Source: Ensifer sp. USDA 6670 (GTDB taxonomy: Bacteria > Pseudomonadota > Alphaproteobacteria > Rhizobiales > Rhizobiaceae). Taken from it: DNA of 64,000 nt. The stretch's first letter is position 1, and each line of letters opens with the position of its first letter. A program made the translations under genes and the position numbers. The DNA lies in NCBI GenBank assembly GCA_000421085.1, contig ATWE01000007.1, positions 124,001 through 188,000 on the forward strand, written 5' to 3'. This document shows, in pieces, positions 48,065 to 56,470 of this stretch. The notes under the pieces were generated by a model. The model was not told the DNA's origin, searched no databases, and saw only the letters and a program-made list of their open reading frames with translations.

Positions 48065-48934
48065 ATGAACTACCGGCACATCTACCACGCGGGCAACTTC
48101 GCCGATGTCTTGAAGCACGCGGTGCTGGCGCGGCTCGTCACCTATCTGAAGCAGAAGGACAAGGCCTTCCGCGTGCTGGACACCCATGCCGGGATCGGTG
48201 TTTACGATCTTTCGAGCGAGGAAGCGCAGAAGACCGGCGAATGGCGCGAGGGCATCGGAAGGCTGATTGAGGCCGAGCTTCCCGCCCCGGTCGCCGCCAT
48301 CCTCGAACCATATCTTTCCGCCGTTCGCGACCTCAATCCCGAGGGCGGCCTCATGCATTATCCGGGGTCGCCGAAGCTCGCTCGCATGTTGTTTCGTCCG
48401 CAGGACCGGCTGTCGGCCATGGAACTTCATCCGGAGGATCACGAGGCGCTGCACCGGCTCTTCGAAGGCGACTTCCAGAGCCGCATCACCCGCCTCGACG
48501 GCTGGCTGGCGCTGGGCGCACATCTGCCGCCGAAGGAAAAGCGCGGGCTCGTTCTCGTCGATCCTCCCTTCGAAGCCGAAGGCGAATATGAGCGGCTGGT
48601 GGACGGGCTTGCCAAGGCATACCGCCGCTTTACCGGCGGCATCTACTGTCTCTGGTATCCGCTGAAAAAGGGCGCGCCGATCAGGGATTTTCACGAGTCG
48701 CTCAAGGCTTTGGAAATTCCGAAGATGCTTTGCGCCGAACTGTCGGTGCGCAGTGATCGCGTTACCACGGGGCTCGCGGGATCGGGCCTCGTCATCGTGA
48801 ACCCGCCCTTCACCTTGAAAGGCGAACTCGACATTCTCCTACCCTACCTGAAGACACAACTCGCCCAGGATCGTTTCGCTTCGGGACGTTGCTTCTGGCT
48901 GCGCGGCGAGGCGCCGCTCAATCGAGGGCCTTGA
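48065..48934 (+). CDS. rlmJ: 23S rRNA (adenine(2030)-N6)-methyltransferase
   Basis: This 289-residue SAM-dependent methyltransferase belongs to the RlmJ (YhiR) family, which methylates A2030 of 23S rRNA. Features: MNYRHIYHAGNFADVLKHAVL at the start, the SAM-site segment VLDTHAGIGVYDL, the catalytic LVLVDPPFEAEGEYE (DPPF motif IV) and the closing GLAGSGLVIVNPPFTL. Length is typical. It is divergent from the broken oxidoreductase, with starts about 70 bp apart. Confidence 0.94.
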   Translation: MNYRHIYHAGNFADVLKHAVLARLVTYLKQKDKAFRVLDTHAGIGVYDLSSEEAQKTGEWREGIGRLIEAELPAPVAAILEPYLSAVRDLNPEGGLMHYPGSPKLARMLFRPQDRLSAMELHPEDHEALHRLFEGDFQSRITRLDGWLALGAHLPPKEKRGLVLVDPPFEAEGEYERLVDGLAKAYRRFTGGIYCLWYPLKKGAPIRDFHESLKALEIPKMLCAELSVRSDRVTTGLAGSGLVIVNPPFTLKGELDILLPYLKTQLAQDRFASGRCFWLRGEAPLNRGP

Positions 48935-48985
48935 CGGATAAGGTTCTGTGGCTTCAATCTCTTACGACGACTCAGGGAGGTAGCC

Positions 48986-49429
48986 ATGACTTGCAAGCTT
49001 GCCGCAATGCTTCTCACCTCGCTTTCCCTCGTTGCCGGCATGGCCAGCAGCGTGGTCGCCGCAGACTTTGCGGAAGTTCCCGTCGCCCGGCACACCTACG
49101 ACGTCGGCGTTTGCGGCAACCCGTCCGTCCTGGGCTTCATCACCCGACGCTTCGACTACAAGGCGGCGAACTACCTGCGCGCCAACATCGCCATCGCCGA
49201 GATCCGCGAAATGGGTCAAAGCCGCTTCGAACCGCGCGATTACACCCATCTGGTGGAGCGCGAATATTGCTACGCGACAGCAGTGACGACGGACGGCGTT
49301 CGGCGCCCGATGTGGTATCTGATCGAACGACCGTGGGGCTTTGCCGGCGTCGGGTCCAATATCGAGTTCTGCGTCGGGGGTCTCGACCCATGGTATGTCT
49401 ACGGCGCCAACTGCGCTTCGCTTCGGTAA
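48986..49429 (+). CDS. Secreted protein of unknown function with four cysteines
   Basis: This 147-residue protein has a Sec signal ending near residue 25 (LVAGMASSVVAA). The mature part has four cysteines at 43, 95, 129 and 143, enough for two disulfides, and is rich in aromatic residues (RPMWYLIERPWGFAG, LDPWYVYG). I do not recognise the family. GGGAGG lies a few bases before ATG 48986 (AGGGAGGTAGCC), a good start signal. A repeat begins about 13 bp after its stop, followed by the RNase T2 gene. Confidence 0.75.
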   Translation: MTCKLAAMLLTSLSLVAGMASSVVAADFAEVPVARHTYDVGVCGNPSVLGFITRRFDYKAANYLRANIAIAEIREMGQSRFEPRDYTHLVEREYCYATAVTTDGVRRPMWYLIERPWGFAGVGSNIEFCVGGLDPWYVYGANCASLR

Positions 49430-49442
49430 TCGCAGCACCTAA

Positions 49443-49490
49443 CGCATGCCGCCCAAAAGTGCGCAGCGGTTTTGGGACAACGACATGCAT
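49443..49490. repeat. Dispersed palindromic repeat overlapping the RNase T2 start
   Basis: GCATGCCGCCCAAAAG and GGTTTTGGGACAACGACATGC form an imperfect palindrome. This is the inverted equivalent of the second hairpin at 12364-12405 (GTCGCG-CCCAAAA...TTTTGGGCGACATGC). The last bases include the ATG used by the next gene. Confidence 0.7.
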
Positions 49491-50243
49491 GAGTACAAAA
49501 AGCTGAAGCGCATCCCACGAATTCGATCGAACGCGACGCGTTTCAGGCTGCTGCCGGCAATCGTCGTCCTTGGTGCGCTTGTCGGCTGCGGCAGTGAAGA
49601 AGGCAGCCAGGTTGCCCCGAACCCCTCGAGAGATTTGCAGAGAAATGCGTCAATGGTGCCCGTGCCCGTCGGCACGGGCTTCGACTTCTATGTGCTTTCC
49701 CTTTCCTGGTCGCCGACCTGGTGCGACGCCAACGATCCGAAAGGCAAGTCCGACCAGTGCGAAACCGGCAGCGGACATGGCCTGATCGTACACGGACTCT
49801 GGCCGCAGAACGAAAGCAGCTATCCGGAATATTGCCGGACGCGGCACTCGGATCGCGTGCCCGAATCGCTGGGACGGCAATATTTCGACCTCATTCCCTC
49901 GATGGGCCTTATCGGCCACCAGTGGCGCAAGCACGGCACCTGTTCTGGCCTCAGCCAAAGGGAGTATTTCGCGGTCACGCGGGCCGCGCATGAGAGGCTC
50001 ACCATTCCTCCGGAATTGATGGCTGCGGACGGCGCGGAGAACCTCTCCGTCCAGGCGATCGAAGCGGCCTTCGAGAAGAAAAATTCCGGGATGACGAGCG
50101 AGTCGATCGCTGTTACCTGCGAAGGCAGGCTACTCGAAGAAATCAGGATCTGCTTCGACAAGGAACTGAAATTCAGGGCTTGTCCTCAAGTCGACCGACA
50201 GGCCTGCAGACGAGACATCGTCTCGCTGCCCCCAGCACCATGA
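49485..50243 (+). CDS. Ribonuclease T2 family lipoprotein
   Basis: This 252-residue protein has a lipoprotein signal ending in the lipobox LVGC (Cys35). The mature protein is an RNase T2: the two active-site blocks are HGLWPQ at 103-108 and HQWRKHGTC at 145-153. Further cysteines (80, 92, 117, 153 and later) fit the family's disulfides. It would cleave RNA in the periplasm or at the cell surface. The start codon at 49485 lies inside the palindromic repeat; no upstream ribosome binding site is obvious. GST follows, with start and stop overlapping or nearly so. Confidence 0.9.
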   Translation: MHEYKKLKRIPRIRSNATRFRLLPAIVVLGALVGCGSEEGSQVAPNPSRDLQRNASMVPVPVGTGFDFYVLSLSWSPTWCDANDPKGKSDQCETGSGHGLIVHGLWPQNESSYPEYCRTRHSDRVPESLGRQYFDLIPSMGLIGHQWRKHGTCSGLSQREYFAVTRAAHERLTIPPELMAADGAENLSVQAIEAAFEKKNSGMTSESIAVTCEGRLLEEIRICFDKELKFRACPQVDRQACRRDIVSLPPAP

Positions 50244-50257
50244 TGGAAAGACATTGG

Positions 50258-50848
50258 ATGAAGATACTCTACTCGCCCGCCTCCCCCTATTCGAACAAGG
50301 TCCGCATGGCGGCTCATCATGCCGGAATCGCGGCGGAAAGCGTTCTCACGGAAACCAATGCGAACCCGCCGCAGCTGATCGACAACAATCCGCTCGGAAA
50401 GATTCCGACGCTGATAACCGCGGACGGCCTGGCAATCTACGACAGCCGGGCGATCATGCATTTCATCGATCGCGAAACCGGGGGCACGCTTTACCCGAAG
50501 AATCACGAAAAGCGCACCCGGATCGAGATCTTCGAGGCGCTTTGCGACGGCATTTGCGACAGCCTGCTCGCGATCGTCTACGAGAAGCGCTTCCATCCGC
50601 CTGAAAAAGTGCACCAGCCCTGGATCGACCGGCAATGGGAAAAGGTGGAACGGGGCCTCGACTACCTCGAAGCCAACCTGCCCAAGACCGGCGGCAAGCT
50701 CAATGCCGGTCATTTCGCGCTCGCCGCCACGCTGCGCTACATCGAACTGCGCTTCGCCGGCGAATGGCAGAAGGGTCGGCCCAAGCTCGAGAACTGGCCT
50801 GCCAAATTCGAGAAGCACTTCCCGGATTATTCGAAGTTCAAGGCTTGA
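50258..50848 (+). CDS. Glutathione S-transferase family protein
   Basis: The 196-residue protein begins MKILYSPASPYSNKVRMAAHHAG, a GST N-terminal thioredoxin fold with a likely catalytic serine at residue 9 or 12, followed by NPLGKIPTLITADGLAIYDSRAIMHFID, the cis-proline and glutathione contacts. The C-terminal all-helical domain ends KLENWPAKFEKHFPDY. I start at ATG 50258; in-frame ATGs at 50240 and 50243 overlap the RNase T2 stop and would add six residues. The substrate is unknown. Confidence 0.87.
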   Translation: MKILYSPASPYSNKVRMAAHHAGIAAESVLTETNANPPQLIDNNPLGKIPTLITADGLAIYDSRAIMHFIDRETGGTLYPKNHEKRTRIEIFEALCDGICDSLLAIVYEKRFHPPEKVHQPWIDRQWEKVERGLDYLEANLPKTGGKLNAGHFALAATLRYIELRFAGEWQKGRPKLENWPAKFEKHFPDYSKFKA

Positions 50849-50956
50849 ATATCGCGAAGCGTGGTCTTGTGCATCGCCCCTGATCCGGCCTGCCGGCCAC
50901 GTTCTGCACGCGGGGCGAAGGAGACTCGCGGCGCCGCAGGATGGAGCTCAAAACAC

Positions 50957-50988
50957 AAAAAAAGGCCGGGTCACCCCGGCCTTTTTTT
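50957..50988. terminator. Bidirectional Rho-independent terminator
   Basis: Perfect 14-bp arms, A7-GGCCGGG (50957-50970) and CCCGGCC-T7 (50975-50988), around a TCAC loop. It serves both the plus-strand GST gene and the minus-strand outer-membrane protein gene that converge here. Confidence 0.95.
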
Positions 50989-51004
50989 GATTGCGTTGAA
51001 CGGC

Positions 51005-51643
51005 TCAGAACTTGACGCCCATACCGAGTTTGACGCTGTGCTCGTCGTAACCGGACGAGATCGTCGAACCGCCGGCGCGGAAGTCCTTGGAGCCGTAATC
51101 CGTGTAGCGGTATTCGGCACGCGCAGTGATGTTGTCGGTGACGAAGGTTTCGGCGCCGACGCCTGCGGTCCAGCCGACAAGGGTCTTGTCGTCGGAGCCT
51201 GCCGGAGTCGAAAGCTTGGCATTGCCGAGTGCGACACCGGCCGTGCCGTAGACGAGAACCGGGTTCAGGTCGACACCGACGCGGCCGCGGACCGAGCCGT
51301 TGACACCCTGCTTGACGCGGCGGCCGCTGGAGCGGGCATCGTTGCCGGTGTAGTTTACGTCGGCCTCAGCGCCATAAACCAACTGGCCGTCCTGGAGGTT
51401 GTAACCGCCGTAGAGACCACCGCCGGTTCCGACCGACTTATTGTTGCCGGTCGCATCGGCCTCGCCGTGGTGCCAGTCGATGGTGCCGCCGACATAGGCT
51501 CCGGACCAGTTGCGCACTGCCGGTTCGGTATATTCGGCAGCCGGAGCAGCCGGAACTTCGTCGACCACGTCAGCGGCGTGGGCGGCCTGGAAGGCAACGA
51601 GGGCAATGGCCGAGGCCATGAGAGTGGTGGTGAGCGTACGCAT
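51005..51643 (-). CDS. Outer-membrane beta-barrel protein (RopB/Omp25-like)
   Basis: This 212-residue protein has a Sec signal (MRTLTTTLMASAIALVAFQAAHA) and a mature region of about eight alternating beta strands: WSGAYVGGTIDW, GGGLYGGYN, LVYGAEADVNY, NGSVRGRVGV, TLVGWTAGVGAE, ARAEYRYTDYG and the closing SVKLGMGVKF with terminal Phe. This is the OmpA-like eight-strand family of rhizobial RopB and Brucella Omp25/31. AAAGGAG precedes the ATG at 51643. High expression is suggested by the strong terminator, good ribosome binding site and a promoter at about 51730-51758. Confidence 0.9.
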   Translation of the reverse strand: MRTLTTTLMASAIALVAFQAAHAADVVDEVPAAPAAEYTEPAVRNWSGAYVGGTIDWHHGEADATGNNKSVGTGGGLYGGYNLQDGQLVYGAEADVNYTGNDARSSGRRVKQGVNGSVRGRVGVDLNPVLVYGTAGVALGNAKLSTPAGSDDKTLVGWTAGVGAETFVTDNITARAEYRYTDYGSKDFRAGGSTISSGYDEHSVKLGMGVKF

Positions 51644-52004
51644 ACTATTCTCCTTTCGAACCGGTGCTCCGTTATAGTTGTTCTCAGCGGAACACCGGAC
51701 ATCTGCAATTAACCCGCCCGGTTGACCGGAAATTGATCAGAAAATGAGGAATCTCAAGAGCCAAAATGTGAAATTTTAGTGGCTGCAGCGCGACCGAAAT
51801 GCGATGTTGCAGCGCAGACACAGGGAGATTATTAACTATGATTCAAGATTAACCAAAGATATACTATAACAATACAAACTAATGCAAATTATCGCTTCCG
51901 CGTTAATTTTTCAGAAATGAATCCTCCGGCGAGAGTTTCGGCGAGCGTTGCCAGCCTATATCTTCTGCCTCTCAGCATCAGGATTCGAAGAACGGAACGA
52001 AACG
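51644..52004. other. AT-rich divergent promoter region
   Basis: These 361 bp separate the outer-membrane protein gene (minus) from the SDR gene (plus). Bases 51761-51900 are strikingly AT-rich compared with the rest of the window (runs such as ATTATTAACTATGATTC and AAAGATATACTATAAC), typical of a strongly regulated promoter. I see no ORF with a start signal. Confidence 0.6.
51730..51758 (-). promoter_or_regulatory. Possible sigma-70 promoter of the outer-membrane protein gene
   Basis: On the minus strand CTTGAG (51758-51753) and CAATTT (51735-51730) are separated by 17 bases. They match the sinorhizobial consensus CTTGAC-N17-CTATAT at 5 of 6 and 4 of 6 positions. A start site near 51723 would give a leader of about 80 bases. 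Confidence 0.4.
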
Positions 52005-52769
52005 TTGAAAAGGACACTCAAGGCGGCGCTCGTTACCGGCGGCGCCCGACGCATCGGCAGGGCAATAGTCGAGGATCTGGCTGCGCGCGGTTTCGCGGTC
52101 GCCATTCACGCGAATGGATCGTTCGCAGAAGCGGAGGCGCTCGCCGGGAAGCTTGGAAAGACCGGCGCGAGGGCGGTCGCGCTCAGGGCCGATCTTACGG
52201 AAGTCGGCGCCGCCTCCGGGCTCGTCGCCGAGGCAACGGCCTTGCTCGGTCCGCTGGATCTCCTCGTTAATAATGCCTCGGTATTCAACAAGGACAGCCT
52301 CGCCGAGTTCGACGAAGCGGTATGGGAGCGGCACTTCGCACTGCATGTCAAAGCTCCCTCCCTGCTCGCCCGCGATTTCGCGCTGCAGCGGCCGGCCGAC
52401 ATCTCCGGTCTCATCGTCAATGTCATCGATCAGCGCGTCTGGTCTCCAAATCCGCGGTTTTATTCCTATATGTTGTCCAAATCGGCGCTGTGGACGGCAA
52501 CCCAGACGATGGCCCAGGCGCTCGCCCCCGACATTCGCGTCAACGGCATCGGACCCGGGCCGACGCTGCCAAACGAACGACAGGATCCGCGTGATTTCGA
52601 GGCCCAGGTCGAGGCTCTCATCCTCAGGCGCGGTCCGGCGCTCGAGGAATTCGGACGTGCGATCCGCTTCCTTTTCGACACGCCGTCGGTTACCGGACAA
52701 ATGATTGCACTCGACGGCGGCCAGCACCTTGCCTGGGAGACGCCGGATATTCGGGAGATAGTGGAATGA
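52005..52769 (+). CDS. SDR family oxidoreductase, pteridine reductase-like
   Basis: This 254-residue short-chain dehydrogenase has the NADPH site [11 protein letters not shown] at 10-20 and NNAS at 89-92. Its catalytic residues are D142, Y155 and K159 in [20 protein letters not shown]. The D-N12-Y-N3-K spacing and DxRVW context are those of pteridine reductase PTR1 and FolM-type dihydromonapterin reductases, where Asp replaces the usual Ser. It may therefore reduce dihydropterins or dihydrofolate. I start at TTG 52005 (GGAA upstream); TTG 51948 is an alternative. Its stop overlaps uvrC by ATGA. Confidence 0.82.
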   Translation: MKRTLKAALVTGGARRIGRAIVEDLAARGFAVAIHANGSFAEAEALAGKLGKTGARAVALRADLTEVGAASGLVAEATALLGPLDLLVNNASVFNKDSLAEFDEAVWERHFALHVKAPSLLARDFALQRPADISGLIVNVIDQRVWSPNPRFYSYMLSKSALWTATQTMAQALAPDIRVNGIGPGPTLPNERQDPRDFEAQVEALILRRGPALEEFGRAIRFLFDTPSVTGQMIALDGGQHLAWETPDIREIVE

Positions 52770-54790
52770 ACGGGCAGACGCCCACCGATGGCGGCATCCT
52801 TTACGACGCCACGGAGACCGACGACGAAGACGATCTGGTCGAAGTGACCGAGGCCGAACGGCCGGCGCCGGCAATAGGATGGGCGGAGAGCCTGCCGGAA
52901 GCGGCGGGCCTCAAGGGAGCCGAACTCATCCAGGCCTTTGTCAAGCGCCTGCCGAACGGGCCCGGCGTCTACCGGATGCTCAACGAGGCCGGCGACGTTC
53001 TCTATGTCGGCAAGGCCCGCAGCCTCAAGAAGCGGGTGAGCAACTATGCCCAGGGGCGCGGCCACTCGAACCGCATCGCGCGCATGGTTCGCGAGACTGC
53101 GCACATGGAATTCGTGACCACGCGGACGGAGATCGAGGCGCTGCTGCTCGAAGCGAACCTCATCAAGCGCCTGCGCCCGCGCTTCAACGTGCTTCTGCGC
53201 GACGACAAGTCCTTCCCCTATATCGTCGTCACAGGCGATACGCGTGCGCCGGCGCTCTACAAGCATCGCGGCGCGCGCAGCCGCAAGGGGGACTATTTCG
53301 GCCCCTTCGCCTCGGCCGGAGCAGTCGGACGCACGATCAACTCGCTGCAGCGCGCCTTTCTTCTCAGAACCTGCACCGATAGTGTTTTCGAAACACGCAC
53401 GCGCCCCTGTCTGCTCTATCAGATCAAGCGTTGTTCCGCGCCGTGCACGAACGAGATCAGCGATGCGGACTACGCGGAACTGGTCACAGAAGCCAAGGAC
53501 TTTCTCTCCGGCAAGAGCCAGGCGGTGAAGGCGACGATCGCCTCCGCCATGGCTGAGGCTTCGGAAAATCTCGATTTCGAGCGTGCCGCGCTTTACCGCG
53601 ACCGGCTGGCCGCGCTGAGCCACGTCCAGAGCCACCAGGGCATCAATCCGGCCGGCGTCGAGGAAGCGGACGTCTTCGCCATCCATCACGAAGGCGGAAT
53701 CTCCTGCATCCAGGTGTTCTTCTTCCGGACGGGGCAGAATTGGGGCAATCGCGCCTATTTTCCGAAAGCCGACCCTTCGATTCCCCCCGCCGAGGTGCTC
53801 AGCGCATTTCTTGCCCAGTTCTATGACGACAAGCCCTGTCCGCGGCAGGTCCTGCTCTGCGCCCCCGTCGAGGAACAGGAATTGCTTGCACAGGCGCTCA
53901 GCGAGAAATCCGGCTACAAGGTCACGATCCTCGTGCCGCAGCGCGGAGAGAAGAAGGATCTCGTCGAACATGCGCTGGCAAACGCCCGCGAAGCGCATGG
54001 GCGCAAGCTTGCCGAGACCGCTTCGCAGGGGCGCCTGCTCGAAGGGTTTGCCGCAACCTTCCAACTCCCTTACGTGCCGCGCCGCATCGAGATCTACGAC
54101 AACTCGCATATCATGGGCACCAATGCGGTGGGCGGCATGGTCGTCGCCGGTCCTGAGGGCTTCGTCAAAGGCCAGTACCGAAAGTTCAACATCAAATCGA
54201 CCGACATCACGCCGGGCGACGATTTCGGCATGATGCGCGAGGTCATGACGCGGCGCTTCTCCCGCCTTCTGAAAGAGGAGGGCAAGCCGGATCGGTCCGC
54301 GCAGCCGGGTGAGGATGCCGGTTTCCCCGCGTGGCCCGACGTCATCCTGATCGATGGCGGCCAGGGTCAGATGACGGCGGTTCGTGCGATTCTCAAGGAA
54401 CTCGGCATAGAGGATTGCGTGGCGGCGATCGGCGTCGCCAAGGGCGTCGACCGCGACGCCGGGCGCGAGCGTTTCTTCGCCGAAAGCCGGGAAAGCTTCA
54501 CTCTGCCGCCGCGCGACCCCGTCCTCTACTTCATCCAGCGTCTGCGCGACGAAGCGCACCGTTTCGCGATCGGCTCGCACCGGGCTCGCCGGAAAAAGGA
54601 AATGGTCAAGAACCCGCTCGACGAGATCGCCGGAATCGGGCCGACGCGCAAACGCGCGCTCCTCACCCATTTCGGAACCGCCAAAGCCGTCTCGCGCGCC
54701 GGTATCAACGACCTGATGTCCGTAAACGGCATATCCGAAACGGTCGCCCGTATCGTCTACGAGCATTTTCACGAAGACGCCCCCAAATGA
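52766..54790 (+). CDS. uvrC: Excinuclease ABC subunit C
   Basis: This 674-residue nucleotide-excision repair nuclease makes the 3' and 5' incisions beside a UvrB-bound lesion. Layout: a 45-residue acidic leader, GIY-YIG domain at about 68-150 ([27 protein letters not shown]), UVR helix pair around 250-285 ([17 protein letters not shown]), UvrC RNase H-like domain ([33 protein letters not shown]) and terminal helix-hairpin-helix motifs ([17 protein letters not shown]). The start overlaps the SDR stop. pgsA, moaD and moaE follow on the same strand after a 213-bp gap. Confidence 0.96.
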   Translation: MNGQTPTDGGILYDATETDDEDDLVEVTEAERPAPAIGWAESLPEAAGLKGAELIQAFVKRLPNGPGVYRMLNEAGDVLYVGKARSLKKRVSNYAQGRGHSNRIARMVRETAHMEFVTTRTEIEALLLEANLIKRLRPRFNVLLRDDKSFPYIVVTGDTRAPALYKHRGARSRKGDYFGPFASAGAVGRTINSLQRAFLLRTCTDSVFETRTRPCLLYQIKRCSAPCTNEISDADYAELVTEAKDFLSGKSQAVKATIASAMAEASENLDFERAALYRDRLAALSHVQSHQGINPAGVEEADVFAIHHEGGISCIQVFFFRTGQNWGNRAYFPKADPSIPPAEVLSAFLAQFYDDKPCPRQVLLCAPVEEQELLAQALSEKSGYKVTILVPQRGEKKDLVEHALANAREAHGRKLAETASQGRLLEGFAATFQLPYVPRRIEIYDNSHIMGTNAVGGMVVAGPEGFVKGQYRKFNIKSTDITPGDDFGMMREVMTRRFSRLLKEEGKPDRSAQPGEDAGFPAWPDVILIDGGQGQMTAVRAILKELGIEDCVAAIGVAKGVDRDAGRERFFAESRESFTLPPRDPVLYFIQRLRDEAHRFAIGSHRARRKKEMVKNPLDEIAGIGPTRKRALLTHFGTAKAVSRAGINDLMSVNGISETVARIVYEHFHEDAPK

Positions 54791-54902
54791 CGGGTCGGCG
54801 CGGTTCAGCCTGCGTTCAGGCGAAATCCGCCAAATATGACAGGCGTCACGCAATGATCTGTTGACCTTATGGTCGCAAAGTCATTCTGTACAGCTTAACC
54901 CG

Positions 54903-54976
54903 AAGGGGATGAGGAAAGGCGTTCGGCGTTTCCGCCCGCATCCCGCTTCGACCACTAGAATCGATCGCGCCGAGAC
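54903..54976 (-). repeat. Degenerate RIME-like repeat between uvrC and pgsA
   Basis: GGGGATGAGGAAAGGCG, TTTCCGCCCGCATCCCGC and TAGAATCGATC match in order the reverse complement of the 112-bp repeat at 24311-24422, with substitutions and a truncated left palindrome. It is an old or partial copy. Confidence 0.6.
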
Positions 54977-55003
54977 CCCAGATGGCGGGAAATGAGGACT
55001 GTC

Positions 55004-55612
55004 GTGTCCAGAGAAACCGAATCCATGCCAACGCCCATAGCCTATAGCATCCCGAACCTGCTGACCTATTTCCGCATCCTCATCGTGCCGCTGATCGTCT
55101 TCTGCTTCTTCATCGAAGGCCGGCTCCACAGCTCGGATTTTGCGCGCTGGACCGCGCTCATCCTCTTTGTCGCGGCTTCGATCACGGACTTTTTCGACGG
55201 CTATCTTGCCCGCATCTGGAAGCAGACCTCCAATATCGGCCGCATGCTCGACCCGATCGCGGACAAGCTGCTGGTCGCCTCGATCCTGCTGCTCGTGGCC
55301 GCCGACGGGACGATCGCCGGCTGGTCGATCTGGGCTGCCATCATCATCCTCTGCCGCGAGATACTGGTTTCCGGCCTCCGCGAATATCTTGCAGCCCTCA
55401 AGGTGAGCGTTCCGGTGACGCGGGTTGCCAAATGGAAGACGACGATCCAGATGGTCGCGATCGCCTTCCTGCTCGCCGGTCCAGCCGGCGACAAGATCGT
55501 GCCCTATGTGACGGAAGCCGGTATCCTGCTTCTTTGGATCGCCGCGGCCATCACACTCTATACCGGCTACGACTATTTCCGCGCCGGCCTGAAACATGTG
55601 GTCAACGAATGA
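55004..55612 (+). CDS. pgsA: CDP-diacylglycerol--glycerol-3-phosphate 3-phosphatidyltransferase
   Basis: This roughly 200-residue inner-membrane enzyme makes phosphatidylglycerol phosphate, the precursor of the phosphatidylglycerol that LpiA later lysinylates. The CDP-alcohol phosphotransferase motif D-x2-DG-x2-AR-x8-G-x3-D-x3-D is visible as SITDFFDGYLARIWKQTSNIGRMLDPIADK; several membrane segments follow. I start at GTG 55004, since GAGGA lies 5 bases upstream; ATG 54992 and ATG 55025 (MPTPIAYSIPN) are in the same frame. Its stop overlaps moaD. Confidence 0.93.
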   Translation: MSRETESMPTPIAYSIPNLLTYFRILIVPLIVFCFFIEGRLHSSDFARWTALILFVAASITDFFDGYLARIWKQTSNIGRMLDPIADKLLVASILLLVAADGTIAGWSIWAAIIILCREILVSGLREYLAALKVSVPVTRVAKWKTTIQMVAIAFLLAGPAGDKIVPYVTEAGILLLWIAAAITLYTGYDYFRAGLKHVVNE

Positions 55613-55869
55613 GCAGGGTAAACCTCGTCTATTTCTCCTGGGTTCGCGAGCGTATCGGCAAGCCTGAAGAAACACTGGACCTGCCGGAGGATGTCGTCAC
55701 GGTCGCCGACCTGCTGGGCCATCTGAAGACCCGCGGCGAGGAATATGCCGCGGTTTTCGAGCACGCGAACGTCATCCGCGCGGCGATCAACCAGGAACAT
55801 GTGGAGCACGGCGAGCCGATCGCCGGCGCCCGCGAGATCGCCCTCTTCCCGCCGATGACGGGCGGCTGA
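55609..55869 (+). CDS. moaD: Molybdopterin synthase sulfur carrier subunit MoaD
   Basis: This 86-residue ubiquitin-like protein carries the thiocarboxylate sulfur used by MoaE to form molybdopterin. It begins MSRVNLVYFSWVRERIGKPEE and ends in PPMTGG, the C-terminal Gly-Gly needed for sulfur loading. Its ATG overlaps the pgsA stop (ATGA), and moaE follows 4 bp after its own stop. Confidence 0.95.
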   Translation: MSRVNLVYFSWVRERIGKPEETLDLPEDVVTVADLLGHLKTRGEEYAAVFEHANVIRAAINQEHVEHGEPIAGAREIALFPPMTGG

Positions 55870-55873
55870 GATC

Positions 55874-56341
55874 ATGGCCGCCCCCGTCACGGTGCGCGTC
55901 CAGCGCGACGACTTCGACATCGCCGCCGAGGTCTCGGCGATTTGCCGTGCGCGGACGGACATCGGAGCGGTGGTCACGTTTTCGGGGCTGTGCCGGGACG
56001 AGGCCGGAGCCCTCAGCGCGCTCGAACTCGAGCATTATCCAGGCATGGCAGAGGCGGAGATCGAACGGATATGCCACGAAGCGGTCGAGCGCTTCGGCCT
56101 GCAGGCCGCAACCGCCATCCATCGCTTCGGCCGCATGGAGCCGGGAGCAAATATCGTCCTGGTGGTAGCCGCCTCGCCGCACCGACAGGCGGCATTCGAC
56201 GGCGCGAATTTCATCATGGATTTTCTGAAGACCTCGGCTCCTTTCTGGAAGAAGGAACATCACGCCGACGGCAGCGCAGGCGATTGGGTCAGCGCTAAGG
56301 ATGCGGACGACGCGGCACGCGGTCGCTGGACGAGTCGCTGA
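55874..56341 (+). CDS. moaE: Molybdopterin synthase catalytic subunit MoaE
   Basis: This 155-residue large subunit of molybdopterin synthase inserts two sulfurs into precursor Z. Family segments: GAVVTFSGLCRDEAGALSALELEHYPGMAEAEI, AIHRFGRMEPGANIVLVVAASPHRQAAFDGANFIMDFLKTSAPFWKKE, with the active-site lysines in FWKKE. It ends the pgsA-moaD-moaE run, 12 bp before the 112-bp repeat. Confidence 0.95.
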   Translation: MAAPVTVRVQRDDFDIAAEVSAICRARTDIGAVVTFSGLCRDEAGALSALELEHYPGMAEAEIERICHEAVERFGLQAATAIHRFGRMEPGANIVLVVAASPHRQAAFDGANFIMDFLKTSAPFWKKEHHADGSAGDWVSAKDADDAARGRWTSR

Positions 56342-56355
56342 TCTCACCCGCCTAA

Positions 56356-56467
56356 ATCACGATGTTTTTAGGTCGGGTCGACCTAAAAACATGACCGTGA
56401 TCGATTCTAAGAAGTTGAGACGCGGGATGCGGGCGGAAAACCGCACACACTTTTCCTCATCCCGCTC
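56356..56467. repeat. RIME-type intergenic repeat, copy 2 (112 bp)
   Basis: The repeat is the same as 24311-24422, in the same orientation, with two substitutions (C/T and C/G in the central spacer). Both palindromes are perfect copies. It fills the gap between the convergent moaE and LivH-like permease, ending 3 bp from the permease stop, so it probably doubles as a terminator for both genes. Confidence 0.9.
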
Positions 56468-56470
56468 TGA

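Noticed and set aside
45894..48068. 724-codon plus-strand open frame antisense to the broken oxidoreductase
   Set aside because: The opposite strand has clear molybdopterin oxidoreductase motifs, and the antisense has none.
51832..51852. CtrA-like TTAA pair in the AT-rich promoter region
   Set aside because: The two TTAA sequences are 13 bases apart, not 7, and lie in generally AT-rich DNA.
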